Source of the DNA: Odontesthes bonariensis
Taxonomy: Eukaryota; Chordata; Actinopteri; Atheriniformes; Atherinopsidae
Reading direction: 5' to 3'
Length of the DNA stretch: 64,000 nt
Assembly: GCF_027942865.1 (NCBI RefSeq)
Contig: NC_134509.1
Span: 23,928,697 to 23,992,696 of the forward strand
Part shown: one piece after another, positions 46,301 to 58,098 of the stretch
How positions within the stretch are numbered: position 1 is the first letter of the stretch
Layout: every line of letters begins with the position of its first letter
Position numbers and translations under genes: made by a program
Notes under the pieces: generated by a model
What the model saw: the letters and a program-made list of their open reading frames with translations, nothing else
The model's database searches: none
Told to the model about the DNA's origin: nothing

Positions 46301-47731
46301 GTATTAGTCTGCCAAAATTGGACTTTTAAATGCCTGTAAACATGTTAGTCTGATTATAATCATATGAAGCTGAAAGCTTTTAAAAGCTGACAAACACACC
46401 CAGATATTGCAGTTAATTCCTGCATGTATATACTAAACTAGACTCAAATGGGCCAAGGTGTACTGCTCTGCTCCATCTTTTTGCACGTCTGTATTGGTCT
46501 GAGTGTTACAACCTGTTTACCCATCAGGCCCTGTTATATGAAATGTTGACTCTCCTGCTTTCCTTTATCACTTTCCCAACCAGGATTTCCAGCCTGTTTG
46601 TGTTCCTGTAGATTTTTTATTTCGGTTCTGTTTTTTTAATATTTCTTGCCTTAATGTAATTTTTTTTGCATTAATCCTTATATGGAGTTTTGTTTAACTT
46701 ACCAAGGGCGTGTATTCCGGAGAAGGTTTAACAATCATGTTATCTTTTATTATTTGGCTTTACAAATTCAAAAAATTTAGGTCATGTACTGTATAAGCCC
46801 CACTGTAGTTGCTTCCACAGGGACAATTTTTGCACCAAATGTATGATTATATACTTGTTCCTCATACGGATTCTGATACAGGACCATGTTCCATTAGATA
46901 GACATCTATGAAAGTTATGCCATGTATGCACCCAGAAAATCCAAGTCCTTGCAGTCATAACAAGTTGCCCTGTATCCACAGAGAGCCTTGCAAACTCTCT
47001 CTGATGATGATATTTACAATTTGCGCACCCTACAGGAGCTTTAGACTATCATGGGAAAAGTATAGCACTTAGAAGCAGTTTCATGATGATAGTTATCAAC
47101 TCGACAAGTTTTCACAGGTTTTCTGACTCAAACACATTTGTGTAAAGCTGCTGGCGCAGGTACAACTTGACCATTCACAAATTTTCAGAACTTGGGGCTG
47201 GCCTTTTGTCCTCTAAGTTCTACTGTAACTCACGTCCTGAACGAGTAGGAGTCATTTAAATGCCAACAGATGGAATCGCTGCAGGGAAGGAAAGCTCGTT
47301 CAAGAAAAATGTGACTATAAATGTGGAAATGAATGGACTCAGCTCTGTCTCATCAGTAATCCGTAGGCATGGCTGTAAATATGATTCCATGTTAAATTCT
47401 TGTGGCATTAAAAGAACAGCTCTTGCATTTGTTCATTTTCTGTATCAATATCAGCTAACTGCAGAAGTAATGGGACACCTCTGTAGGAAGTGAACTTGCT
47501 ACAAGTCCTCTTGGAAAGCCATTAATCCTGCTTTGTAGTACAAGCTCCTCAAGCACTCTGTAGCCACCTTTTATTTGTGTTTGCCCCACTCCAGCACTTT
47601 GTTCCATACGTTGTGTTTTTTGTTGCAGTTTTGAATTAAAGATGATCGGCATGGCAGTCCACATCAGGGATTTGGAAAAAACTGATTCTGTGGTGCGAGT
47701 CTGGATGGGGTTCACATATTCTACCCATGCT

Positions 47732-47763
47732 TGTGTATGTGTGTGTGTGTGTGTGTGTGTGTT
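47732..47763. repeat. (GT)n microsatellite
   Basis: About 14-16 GT units with one early interruption. Confidence 0.94.
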
Positions 47764-48269
47764 TTAAATGTAAATGCAATCATGTGAGTTTGTTCATTAC
47801 TTAAACCACACGTATTAAATGTTCAAATAGTAGCACACAGTATTCTGCCAATTCAAAAGCTTAAATTAATATTTACTTTAACAAATGATAATAATAGAAA
47901 TAATAATTATGATAACTATAAAAATCTAAGGTGATAATGCCAGAATTTAACAAGCCTTAAAGTCCTAAAAGGTTTCATAAGTTATTTTCAAATAAAGGGT
48001 GTGCAGAGTTAGTTCCCCCTTTTAAATCAAATTTAATGTTAAAGTGCTTTTCTGTGTGCCTCAAAATGTATTGATTTATTATTGGATCAGTATTTTGTCC
48101 AACAATGACAAAGAAAAACAGTGATTTATGGATGGATGGATCCAATAGATTTGAAAAAAATTGAATATGTTGATGACTAATTCTGTACGACAGAGTATAT
48201 GCTAATTTTGCATCCAATTACCTGGGGAAGGCAAGGGAAATTTATTCTGATAGCACAATTATAGGCCCT

Positions 48270-48830
48270 AGAGCACAGACTTTTTACCATTCTCCGTTGA
48301 CCTTAAAAACAATGACCTCTGTTTTGTCTTTGTTTAATTGAAAGAAATTATGAAGCATCCAGTTATTTATTTGTTTGAGGCACTTAATGAGTGTTTGAAG
48401 GGGATTATGATCCCCTGGATAGATTTTGTGTGGTCCCCATAACTGTGGTAACACATTTTGTTGCTTTGCATAACCTGAGCCAGTCAGAGCATGTATATTG
48501 AATAAAAAGGGGCCCCAGAATTCAACCCTGGGGACCACATACCATTTGAAGTGTGATTACCTACAGTAGACACAAAGACATTTATGCAGCAGTGAAACTA
48601 AGACAAAAACCTTGCCAGTGCTTAATTGGATGCCATTTATTACAAGTGTTGTCTCAGTGCTGTAGTTTAGATGGAGCCATGACTGGAAGATGTCAAAACT
48701 GTTGTTCTGTGTCAAGAATTGGTTCCACTGTTGGAAAAACACTTTTTCTAGGATTTTGCCGAGAAAGGGATGGTTTGATGTCAGATTTCATAGCTCTTCA
48801 TAAAGAATATATGGTCAAATAATAAATGTC
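48270..48830 (-). mobile_element. decayed L2-like LINE reverse transcriptase fragment
   Basis: On the - strand, 48538-48284 reads V-P-R-V-E-F-W-G-P-F-L-F-N and later N-N-W-M-L-H-N-F-F-Q-L-N-K-D-K-T-E-V, matching the segments around the catalytic motif of L2-type reverse transcriptases (G-V-P-Q-G-S-x-L-G-P-L-L-F and N-x-W-M ... L-N-x-D-K-T-E). The Y-A-D-D box itself is lost to a frameshift. Upstream frames (to about 48830) give F-Q-S-W-L-H-L-N-Y. Inactive. Confidence 0.75.
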
Positions 48831-50238
48831 AGATGATGAATAGTTCCTGATAAGATCTTTGGAGCTGACCAGTCAAAGCTTACTAGGCCTTTGAGACGGG
48901 GAGAGGCCTCCCTCGATCCTGTTTATACAAGTAACATAAGAATGCTCAGTGCTGACTGAAAAACAAGTGGGTACACCTGTGTAAACCCTGCTCTACACCA
49001 ATAGGTAAGTGATAGTTTATCATCTCCCACGCCTGGTAACTTCACATCACTGACACCAATCAGGTAGAGGTAGATTATTTTCATCTGATGCACACAGGCT
49101 GCTGGATTTGAGGATTCTCTTGGCTTCACTTTCAGTCTGTGGGTTCAGAATTAAAGATATCAAAAAAGAAAAAGATCTCAAATATCACAAGCATGAGAGA
49201 CACACTGTTCTGTCTGTTCTTTGTTCAATGGTAACCTTTTCAACAGCGCAATGAGGCAAGAATTAAGAGTAATAAAAGCTTTTATTAAAGCAAAACAGGG
49301 CTTCTTTGAAAAAATCCAACATGTAAATCTTATATTGAGTTGTTGAAATGTTAACCCAGCTCACAGAGAGGTAAGGTCATCAGAAAGGGGGTAGGTCAGA
49401 TCCTGACCGCTTAGAAGCTACATCAGAAGCACTAGTTGTTCACACTCACAAACTCTTGGATACTGAATAGTCTTCAACTGAAGCTATGACACCAATTTGC
49501 CACATGAGGGCACCAAATACTATTAAAGACTACCTCACCATGGATGGGCAAAAACTACTAATAACCCCAAGGATAGATTTTTAGAAGTTTAGCCCTGTTG
49601 CTGACAACATAACCAATAGCAACTGAATCACTCAACCCCACCCAACCCATATCCTATTCCCAGAGTTAGTTATCCTCAATTCCTTTCCTCATGTTCTGCT
49701 CGTTTGAATATATTTTGCGGCAAAGCAGCATCATCTACACATTGTTTTGTTAGAATTTTCTTGCTACATTGTATGATATCTTCCAAATGAGCATAAACAT
49801 GTTCTTTACAACTTCTTTATTAACTTTTTAATTCAACTCACTGGGTGACATTATGCGACACACAACTTCCACAAAGGATACGTCTGTTTATCCTCATTCA
49901 AAGCTCCTCCGACAAGCCTCCCAAAGTCTCAATCCTCTCTCCTCCCACATGTCAGAAAGGATCACATCCTTTGTTTTGCTTCTGACAATCCTTTTCCAGG
50001 TCACAGGCAGAAGGACGAAGGAGCAAGAAAGTGCAACGAGAGAACCTCAAGACAAGAGGCAGAGTTGAAGGAGCAGGCAGCACTGGAAGGGTCATAAAAC
50101 AAAGGTACGCATTTTGTTGTTGTACAATCAAACATACCCATGTTCTCAGCATTAAACACAGTGTTTCCTCTACTTATTCCACACAGCACTGTATAAAGCA
50201 CAAATATCAGAGCTTCTGTTTTCTTGTGGAACTTGAAG

Positions 50239-53200
50239 ATGTGGAGCTTTCACAACTTGCTGCTTATCCTCTACAGTAAGTTATACCATTTGATTCTGGG
50301 CAAACACAACTTGTCTATGGCAGTCTGCTTTAGTTCTTTGTTGTGAATATTTTCAGTAACAAACCTGACTAGTGACTTTAGTTACGTAACATAAGTTTAA
50401 AAAAATACAAAAAGTAAGAAACAAATGTGTGCATATCTTCGGGATTGTGATTATAAAAATAGTTATCTCAATGCTAGATAACATATCTTGATATTTAAGG
50501 TACTTCAAAGATAGTCCATTACAATCCAATTCATTGTAATACAACCCCAATCCAAATTAGACAAATTCATACAAAATAAAAAAAATTTTAAATCCCCATC
50601 ATCTTCCTTTTAACAGGAAGAAACCTCCAGCAGAAGCACACTCAGGGAGGGTGGCCATCTGCCTCGTCCGGCTGGGGTTTAATAGGACAGAAAAGAGGGG
50701 ACAACAAACGCCGTAACACCAGGCCAGGGATACCTGCTGAGAAAGAGAAACACAAGCTAATGACAGCAATGATACATGGAGAGTAAATAGAGCAGAATGA
50801 AGAAAAGGGCCAGCAGTCTAGACCAGGGGTCTTCCACGTTTTTCAGGCCAGGGACCCCCAAACTGATGGAGAGTTGGAGCAGGGACCCCCCTACTATTTA
50901 TATGGCATACAATTGTGTTTTATATTTAACGGGGCCTAGTGCCGTGTAGCTACTCTGTTATTGTACATTCAATACTAAGCTATTCAAATAATACACAGGT
51001 TAATATATTCATGTTTTTATTTTAAACGTGTGCAAGGTACAGGGTGGCCGTGCCACTGCCATTTATAAACAAACATCTTGCATACAACACTGAGCTATTC
51101 AAATAATCCACAGATTTTAACTTTAAACATGCATGTAGATGGGACAATGAATCCTCAAACCATCTGTGGATGGCACATGTTTGCACACAATTTGTGAGAA
51201 AAAACTGTTTAAAAGAAACTGTTTAAAAAAAAAAAAAAAAGTTAAAAATCGTCTAATCAACCAAAGATTTCGCGACCCCCCTGCAGTACCTCCGCGGACC
51301 CCCTGTTGAAGACCTCTGGTCTAGACTATATCAGCGTAACTATGGGATGTTTCAGGGACACCTGAACCACCCCTAACCGCCCCTATAAATGTTAATATAT
51401 TAAAGGTAGAGAGGGTGTCTGCTTCCTGAATCCAAACTGGCAGCTGGTTCCAAAAGAGAAGGAACAGATAACTGAAGGCTCTGCCTCTCATTCTACTTTT
51501 AGAACCTCTGGGAACCACAAGTAAACCTACAGTCAGAGAAAGAAGTCCTCTGTTAGGAAAATACAGTATAAAGAGTAAATTAATGTTGTCTTCTCCTTCT
51601 CTTTCCAGCTGCTCTGAGTTGTGTGACCAGTGCAGCAGGTGTGATCCATGTGTTTGGATATGAGGGCAGAGATGTTCAGGTTTCCTGCTCCTATGAGTCT
51701 GGTTATGAGGATTATGAGAAGTACCTGTGTAAGAACGACTGTGGCAACAGTGATGTTCTTATTAGAACATCAGAGAGAAATAAAACCAAATACTCCATCT
51801 ATGATGACAAGAAGACAAGAATCTTCACAACGTCCATCTCTGATCTTCGTTCTATCGATGCTGGGAAATACTGGTGTGGGGTGGACAAGACTGGAAAGGA
51901 TGTTTACACTGAAGTAAAGCTGGAACTGAGTAGAGGTACGTAAATAAAGTCTTTCCACAACTCACTTTAAACATTGAAATCAAATATACTGTAAAAAATT
52001 AACCAAAGTGCTGAATATAAAACTGCACCATTTCTTTATTTCAAGTTATAAGAATGTAGCTATAGAGGTCTTATCAGCAAATATTTTCCAACAAAACATG
52101 AGATTGCATTCAAAACCAAGAGAACATTTTTCTCTTTGCTCAAAACTCAATGACAGACAGCTGCTGTGAAGATGTGATTAAACTCCAAGGTTACGAGGAA
52201 AGTTCAGTGTCCATCAGTTGTCCCTATGAGTCTCAGTATACCGACAACCTGAAGTACATCTGCAGAGGAAACCAGTCCTCCACATGTCTGCAGCAGGCAG
52301 TAATCACCTCTGACAACACACAAAAAAGACGATTCGGGCTCACTGATGACAACGTGTCAAGATTCACAGTGAACATTAGCAGTCTGACTCTAGAAGATTC
52401 TGGGTTGTACCTTTGTGGTGTTCACAGAAACACAGGACTGGATGATTTCTCTGCTGTACACCTGGAAGTCAGAGGTGAGAGGTCATAATTACACATCACA
52501 GTATGCAAATGAGCTAAAAGAACAAAGAGCTTCGAGTGAAATTTTTATCCAGACAGCATTATCTCTCTGAATATTTCAGTTTTAGTAATAGATAATCTCC
52601 CTGTCTATCAGAATGGTGCTGTGTGAAGTCAGAGGCCATGAGCGGCATTGTGGGACATCCAGTAACTTTGCAGTGTCCCTATCCACCTCAACACCAGAAA
52701 AACAGGAAGTTCCTCTGTAAAGGAGACCAACGCAACAACTGCACAGACATGACGAGTCAAAGCAGGTTCACACTGCACAATGCCTCCTCCAACTCTTTCT
52801 CAGTGACCATCGCAGAGCTGGAAGCAGGTGATGCTGGAACGTACTGGTGTGGCTCAGACTCACAGTGGAGTTTTGGAAACTACACCAAGATTCACTTGTT
52901 AGTAGGTATGAAAATCATACCTATGGACACCAATAAATAGAAAATATTTGTGACCAGAACGACAGTCAGTTGATCGTCGTCTGAGAACAACACCAACACA
53001 AATATTTCTCTTATCTGTTTGACAGCTGCTGACACATTTAAGACCAACCAACTTTCTGACAAACACTGCAGACAGTATAAATGATGAGCTGTACTAACTG
53101 TCTTCTCCTTCAACAGTTTATCAGCAGCAGACCAGCTCTGTAGGGACTGGCATTACCAATTTACCACATGGTACTGTCAAACCTATTACAGGTAGTGTAT

Positions 53201-54277
53201 ATGTGTGTGTGCACGTCGAATTAGTCTATGGTCAGTCTCCACAACTGTTGTGGACTTAGTTATTTCTAAAACAAAATCAATAAAATGTTAGTGTCACAGT
53301 GGAATTTAGGAAACTAAGAGTCAAAAAACAACTGAATAGAATGAACTTGTGTGAAGAGTTATGTCCTGGTGCATTTTGTCACGATAAAAGAAGTCAGACA
53401 ACAACAAATTACTGTAGCCCAACTTTTGACATAAAAACCAGCGGCTGGGCCAGGACTGATCGTGTTATTATTCCAAATCTGCAGGTCACTGAAAGCAAAA
53501 ATATTTTTCTGAGATTTAAAAGGTTCATTGCATGTTCTGAGAATATTTTTTATCTGACAGTCTTTCCACAGGAAACCGAGACTGTGACTCTGATCTCTGC
53601 TTCTGCATGGGTTACAGCACCATCGCCAAATGAAGCCAGTGAGCGTATTACACCTTTATGTGTTTCTTTGAATTACTCCTGTTGTCCACCATTGCTTCTT
53701 TAAGGAGGAACAAGTGTGTGTGTTTGCATCACTATAAATACAAGCAGACCATGAAACAGGAAAACATGTTATTGTAATGTGTATTCTCAACTTTTCAGAC
53801 GTAACTCACTTCATAATCTTGGTTTACGTCCTGCCAGCAGTTTTGATTCCACTGCTGATCCTTTAAATTGTCATTGTGATGGTTCGGAAAAACAAACGCA
53901 AAAGATTGCAAGGTACGTTGTACACAGAACATGTATACAGAGATGGGTACACAGTTACTAATAAACAATAATGTGGGTTTTTGTATTGTTTCAGAAGGTG
54001 GAGTTAATTTTAATTCATTAAACACAGCGGAAGCAACTTAGAAGCTAAGGCTTCATCGTTTTTGAAACATTGACATAAGATATAAGACACAAACTTACTT
54101 TGGCATATTGTATAAAGATATAGAATATGATAGTTTTTGTAACTGTTGCTGTTTGCTCCATCATCATGTTTTTTTTTTGTTTTTTTTTAGATTTGTGAAA
54201 ATCCAGAAGGTGTAGCTCCATCAAAGCAGATCACCTGTCACGAAGATGAAGCAGCTGAATCTCCCAGCAACAGATAA
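50239..54277 (+). CDS. gene C: CD300/pIgR-like, three Ig domains, stop inside TM, tail degenerate
   Basis: Exons: leader 50239-50275, D1 51609-51935, D2 52157-52474, D3 52612-52905, stalk 53117-53191, second stalk 53561-53638 and TM 53799-53912; tail-like exons near 53995 and 54191-54277. The frame is open from ATG to TAA at 53864-53866, giving 398 residues. The stop falls within the membrane span, after F-I-I-L-V-Y-V-L-P-A-V-L-I-P-L-L-I-L, leaving a C-terminal hydrophobic end of about 18 residues without a cytoplasmic tail. The D3 exon is identical to that of gene A by eye up to its last codons. The tail exon at 54191 has I-C-E-N where gene A has I-Y-E-N, and no tyrosine at all. The exon near 53995 runs into TAG with no clear donor. 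The product could be secreted, tail-anchored or GPI-processed, or the gene may be dying. Confidence 0.78.
50560..51550. mobile_element. old interspersed repeat, split by a younger MITE
   Basis: Left part 50560-50815 (CTTTTAACAGGAAGAAACCT, CAGGGAGGGTGGCCATCTGC) and right part 51327-51550 (GGCAGCTGGTTCCA, TGAAGGCTCTGCCTCTCATT, GGGAACCACAAGTAAACCT) are halves of one repeat common in teleosts. Class unknown to me; non-coding. Confidence 0.6.
50816..51326. mobile_element. MITE with CCAGGGGTCTTC-type terminal inverted repeats
   Basis: Begins GTCTAGACCAGGGGTCTTC and ends GAAGACCTCTGGTCTAGAC, an inverted pair with one mismatch over about 19 bases. The inner parts, AGGGACCCCC on the left and CGACCCCCCTGC/GGACCCCC on the right, are also related. 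Because the flank itself is palindromic (TCTAGA), the exact target duplication cannot be fixed. No coding capacity. An A-run lies near 51226-51240. Confidence 0.8.
53864..53866 (+). other. in-frame TAA within the TM exon of gene C
   Basis: Codon 22 of the TM exon read in the phase used by genes A and D. The following bases still encode hydrophobic I-V-I-V-M-V and a basic K-N-K-R-K-R-L stretch, so the original span and stop-transfer signal are visible after the stop. Confidence 0.87.
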
Positions 54278-54441
54278 TGTCTTCTCTTGTTACTAGTAAC
54301 AACAGTGAAATATATGTTTTTAAATTCTAATATCTGCTTATACCTTAGATATGTTACTATTTTAATACAACAGATCCTAACATTTAATATTTTGTGGATA
54401 AATCAACACGATGTACTTCAGCTGTATTCATGTGTATTTTA

Positions 54442-54883
54442 TTAAAGCAATACAATGCAACTTCTAAAAAAGCCCATTATGGAGCTCCCCCTACAGGCTG
54501 TTCCGAGAGCAACTCTAATCCGGTCTCTTGCTTTGTCAGCCTCTCTCTTTCTCTTCCTTGCTTCATCAGTCAACGTCTTCTTGTGTTTCTTCGGTGCCTC
54601 TGCCATGATGATCGTACTGACAATGTTGCGCTAGCTTAGCCTTATACCTGGGAGCGTGAGAGGGGTCTATTTGTTTTTGCGGTAGGTGTGCCAGAAAGCA
54701 AGTCGAAGTACTTCCGCTCAGCTCCCGGGCCGGTCCAGCAAAGTTACATAGCGCAGTTATTCCAACTCAGACCCCCGCAGGGCATAGGAGACGGGCCAAT
54801 CGTAATATTAAAACTCATTCTAGCCGCACAATTTTTTTCAAGCTGTTATTTTAAGGTAGAAATGTTACATAGTATTACTTTAA
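54442..54883 (+). mobile_element. TTAA-flanked MITE, uninterrupted copy
   Basis: Flanked by TTAA at 54442-54445 and 54880-54883 with ends AGCAATACAATGCAAC and (reverse complement) AGTAATACTATGTAAC. It is the simple, non-nested version of the element at 23.2-23.9 kb and gives the empty site for the inner copy there. Confidence 0.87.
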
Positions 54884-54980
54884 AGAAAATAGTCAGATGG
54901 AGGGATGAAACGTGAATGAAATATGAGTCAACATAGGCCTACTGTTTCAAATTACAATGTTATGCTATTAAAACTGCTAT

Positions 54981-55692
54981 TTAAAGGGACATTATGTAAT
55001 TTCTTCCCCCATCTAGTGGTGCAATTTTATTTTGCAAAGTCGAATGAATTTGCTCTCTAGCGCCTCACATTTTCAAATGTGCGTTGCAACTTCTTGAACT
55101 ACGGCAGGCGGTATGTGTCAAGATTCAAGAAGCTATAGCTTCAGACTCAAGGTCCATACAAACAAAAAGACATCAAGACACACAGTACAAGGGATTACAT
55201 AACACACATACAACAACACTATAAATACAGATGACAGATAACATGTCAGATAACATAAGTTGACATAGCCTTTGGTGTGCAAATCATATTCCGGGAGTTA
55301 CCGGAAGTGACGTTGACGCAGCGGTAGCGTTAGCAGCAGTGTGTAGTTGCTATCTGGATGTTCTTTTAAATAAACTCCCGGTAAACTTACAAACTTTCTA
55401 ATGCCTCGTTTTGTGAGTTAAGAGCCTATGTGTACTACGGCAGAAGTTTGGTAACAATCAATGCATTATTAGTGGGATAATTTACGAGATAAAATCTATT
55501 TACCATTAGCGCCGGTAGCGGACGTGACGTCAAAATGACGTCATTTCCGCTTCCAGGCCTGGCGTTGGGGATACGTCCCCTACCCGGGGACCATATATTA
55601 AATTGATTTTTGGAACAGGGAGAAGAAATGAGGGTTTGCTCCGTCCACTCCACGCATCGACCTGGTATTGCAGTATCTCCAGGAACGGTGCA

Positions 55693-55739
<47 letters not shown>

Positions 55740-55971
55740 GATTCGAAGTGCTTTATGTCCCTCTCGGCACTTCGTCGTTTTTCATAGACCGGAAGCCTCT
55801 ATAGAGCTCGCCCGCTCTATGTAGATACAGACAAGTTATTCTTCACTCAGGAGGATAATTGAGATTGTTGACAGAGATAATTTTACACCAATGAGGACTA
55901 ATTTATGAATGAATATATTGATTTGAGCTAATAAATGACTTTACTTTATTTATTACTTAGTGTCCCTTTAA
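54981..55971. mobile_element. second TTAA-flanked MITE family with A42 tract
   Basis: Flanked by TTAA (54981-54984 and 55968-55971; TTTAAA also fits). Ends are AGGGACATTATGTAAT and (reverse complement) AGGGACACTAAGTAAT. Inside are several CpG-rich stretches and an uninterrupted run of 42 A at 55695-55736. No protein recognised. Confidence 0.78.
55695..55736. repeat. poly(A) run of 42
   Basis: Uninterrupted A tract within the MITE at 54981-55971. The length may be affected by assembly or sequencing. Confidence 0.9.
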
Positions 55972-56497
55972 AGAAGGGGTTCGTCATTTTGGAAAATGTA
56001 CTTATTTGCTCTAAGGAGGAGGGATCAATTAGAGGCTGTCCAACGGTTGAAAACGTAAACAGATAAATGAATTAAAAAACAACTACAGCTCACTGGTTAT
56101 CTTGTAATATTTTTTATATATTTCATTGAAAAAGAACACAGAGTGCAGAAAGAAGATGTACGTTCCCTTTCGCTGTGAGACGACTTCCTGGAGTATCAGC
56201 TTCTTGACTAAACTTCTACATTTATTTTCTAACTGAGCTCTACCGGCTATTATTTAAGCATTTTCTAATGTGCATGTGTATGTATGTACACACAACTCAA
56301 TTTTTATATTTATCATAAAAAGGTTCAAAAGTGATGATTTACACAAGCGGAACTTTCACACGTGCTGTTGGTGTTAAATTTACACACCGATTGTTTTCAG
56401 ATTACGCAAACTGTTATTTCCTCAAAATGTTTGACACAGCGGCTTCAAACCCCATCGACTGTACTTTAGTTTATATGTCGTCTTTAGGAACGAGAAG
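55972..56497 (+). other. region upstream of gene D
   Basis: No repeat or exon recognised; the gene D promoter would be expected here but no element can be assigned. Confidence 0.4.
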
Positions 56498-57638
56498 ATG
56501 TGGAGTTTTCAAAACCTTCTGTCCATCCTCTGCAGTGAGTTACATCTTGTTTAACTTTTAATTTCCACAGATCAGGACCGATCGTGAATAAATGCAACTT
56601 TCATGAAAATTTGGTTCTAAGGACTTGATATTCAAACTAATAAGTATAGATAATAAATTAATGTTGTCTTCTCTTTCTCTTTCCAGCTCTTCTGAGTTGT
56701 GTGACCAGTGCAGCAGGAGTGATCCATGTGTTTGGATATGAGGGCAGAGATGTTCAGGTTTCCTGCTCCTATGAGTCTGGTTATGAGGATTATGAGAAGT
56801 ACCTGTGTAAGAACAACTGTGGCAACAGTGATGTTCTTCTTACAACATCTGAGAGAAATAAAACCAAATACTCCATCTATGATGACAAGAAGACAAGAAT
56901 CTTCACAACGACCATCTCTGATCTTCGTTCTATCGATGCTGGGAAATACTGGTGTGGGGTGACAAAGACTGGAAAGGATTTTTACACCGAAGTACAACTA
57001 GAAACAACAAAAGGTAATTCATAAAAGTTTCTACAACTTAATTTCTGGTTTGTTGTTGAGTAAAATTCAAATGTAAGGGATTAATAAATACAAGAGGTGG
57101 AAGTGCTATAAAACTAGGACCGGGACAGGATTTGCACTCTCGCCACAACAGACCACCACACCTCTGCTCTGTTAAGTAGATCATTTTCAGCATCTATTAC
57201 TGCATGTAATGTAGTTGCAAAAAACACACAAATAAAAACGATAATCACAGACAACACAGTCCTGAGTACTGTATAGAGTGAAATTAAAACAAAACATGTT
57301 AATTTCTGTTTGTAAAATTTTAATTTAAGTGAAGAAGATCCATACAAATGTAGAAAGATGCAGCCTGACATGAGACACTGTTTCACTGTTTGTGAACAGA
57401 TCCGATGGTCCAGAACCAGACTGTGAAATTACACTTGGGACAAATAAAGCTATAGCAAAACAGACACGGAAGTGAACTTCCTAGAGTTCAGATGTGTAAC
57501 ATTGTTGTATGTGAAGGAAATATAAACATCAAACATAAAGTAGAAATGTCTTTTGGGACACCTTTATTCAGCTGTAACATCTTCTGTGAGTGTTTATTTT
57601 CTGAACAGACAGCTGCTGTGAAGATGTGATTAAACTCT

Positions 57639-57670
57639 AAGGTTTGAACCTTCCTCGTAGGTTCAATGTC
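57639..57670 (+). other. nonsense change plus inverted-copy mutation in gene D D2 exon
   Basis: Genes A and C read CTC-CAA-GGT then TACGAGGAA(A/G)GTTCA. Gene D reads CTC-TAA-GGT then TTGAACCTTCCTCGTA, which is the exact reverse complement of TACGAGGAAGGTTCAA as in gene A, followed by a second GGTTCAA. The net gain is 7 bases. Confidence 0.93.
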
Positions 57671-58091
57671 CATCAGTTGTCCCTATGAGTCTCAGTATAC
57701 CAACAACCTGAAGTACATCTGCAGAGGAAACCAGTCCTCCACATGTCTGCAGCAGGCAGTAATCACCTCTGACAACACACGAAAAAGACGATTCAGGCTC
57801 ACTGATGACAACGTATCAAGATTCACAGTGAACATTAGCAGTCTGACTCTAGAAGATTCTGGGTTGTACCTTTGTGGTGTTCACAGAAACACAGGACTGG
57901 ATGATTTCTCTGCTGTTCACTTGGAAGTCAGAGGTGAGAGGTCATAATTACACATCACAGTATGCAAATGAGCTAAAAGAACAAAGAGCTTCGAGTGAAA
58001 TTGTTATCCAGACATTCGTTATCTCTCTGAATATTTCAGTTTTAGTAATAGATAATCTCTCTGTCTATCAGAATGGTGCTGTGTGAAGTCA

Positions 58092-58098
58092 GAGGCAT
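58092..58098 (+). other. 10-bp deletion point in gene D D3 exon
   Basis: Genes A and C have GAGGC-CATGAGCGGC-ATTGTG; gene D has GAGGC-ATTGTG. The loss shifts the frame at the start of the Ig domain. Confidence 0.92.

Larger units (their letters stand above)
45467..50238. other. intergenic DNA between genes B and C, LINE fragments and GT repeat
   Basis: Holds LINE remnants at about 45580-46300 and 48270-48830 and a (GT)n repeat at 47732-47763 (listed separately). ORFs elsewhere are short and unrecognised. Confidence 0.5.
50276..51608 (+). other. gene C first intron with nested repeats
   Basis: Intron between leader and D1. A short stretch TACAACCCCAATCCAA near 50540 resembles the end of the Tc1-like family at 17.9 kb. 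The rest from 50560 is an interspersed repeat interrupted by a MITE (listed separately). Confidence 0.6.

Noticed and set aside
44783-53912. In-frame TAA codons read as recoding or readthrough sites
   Set aside because: TAA is the least leaky stop, the two stops are at different positions, and no conserved downstream context is visible; nonsense mutation is simpler.
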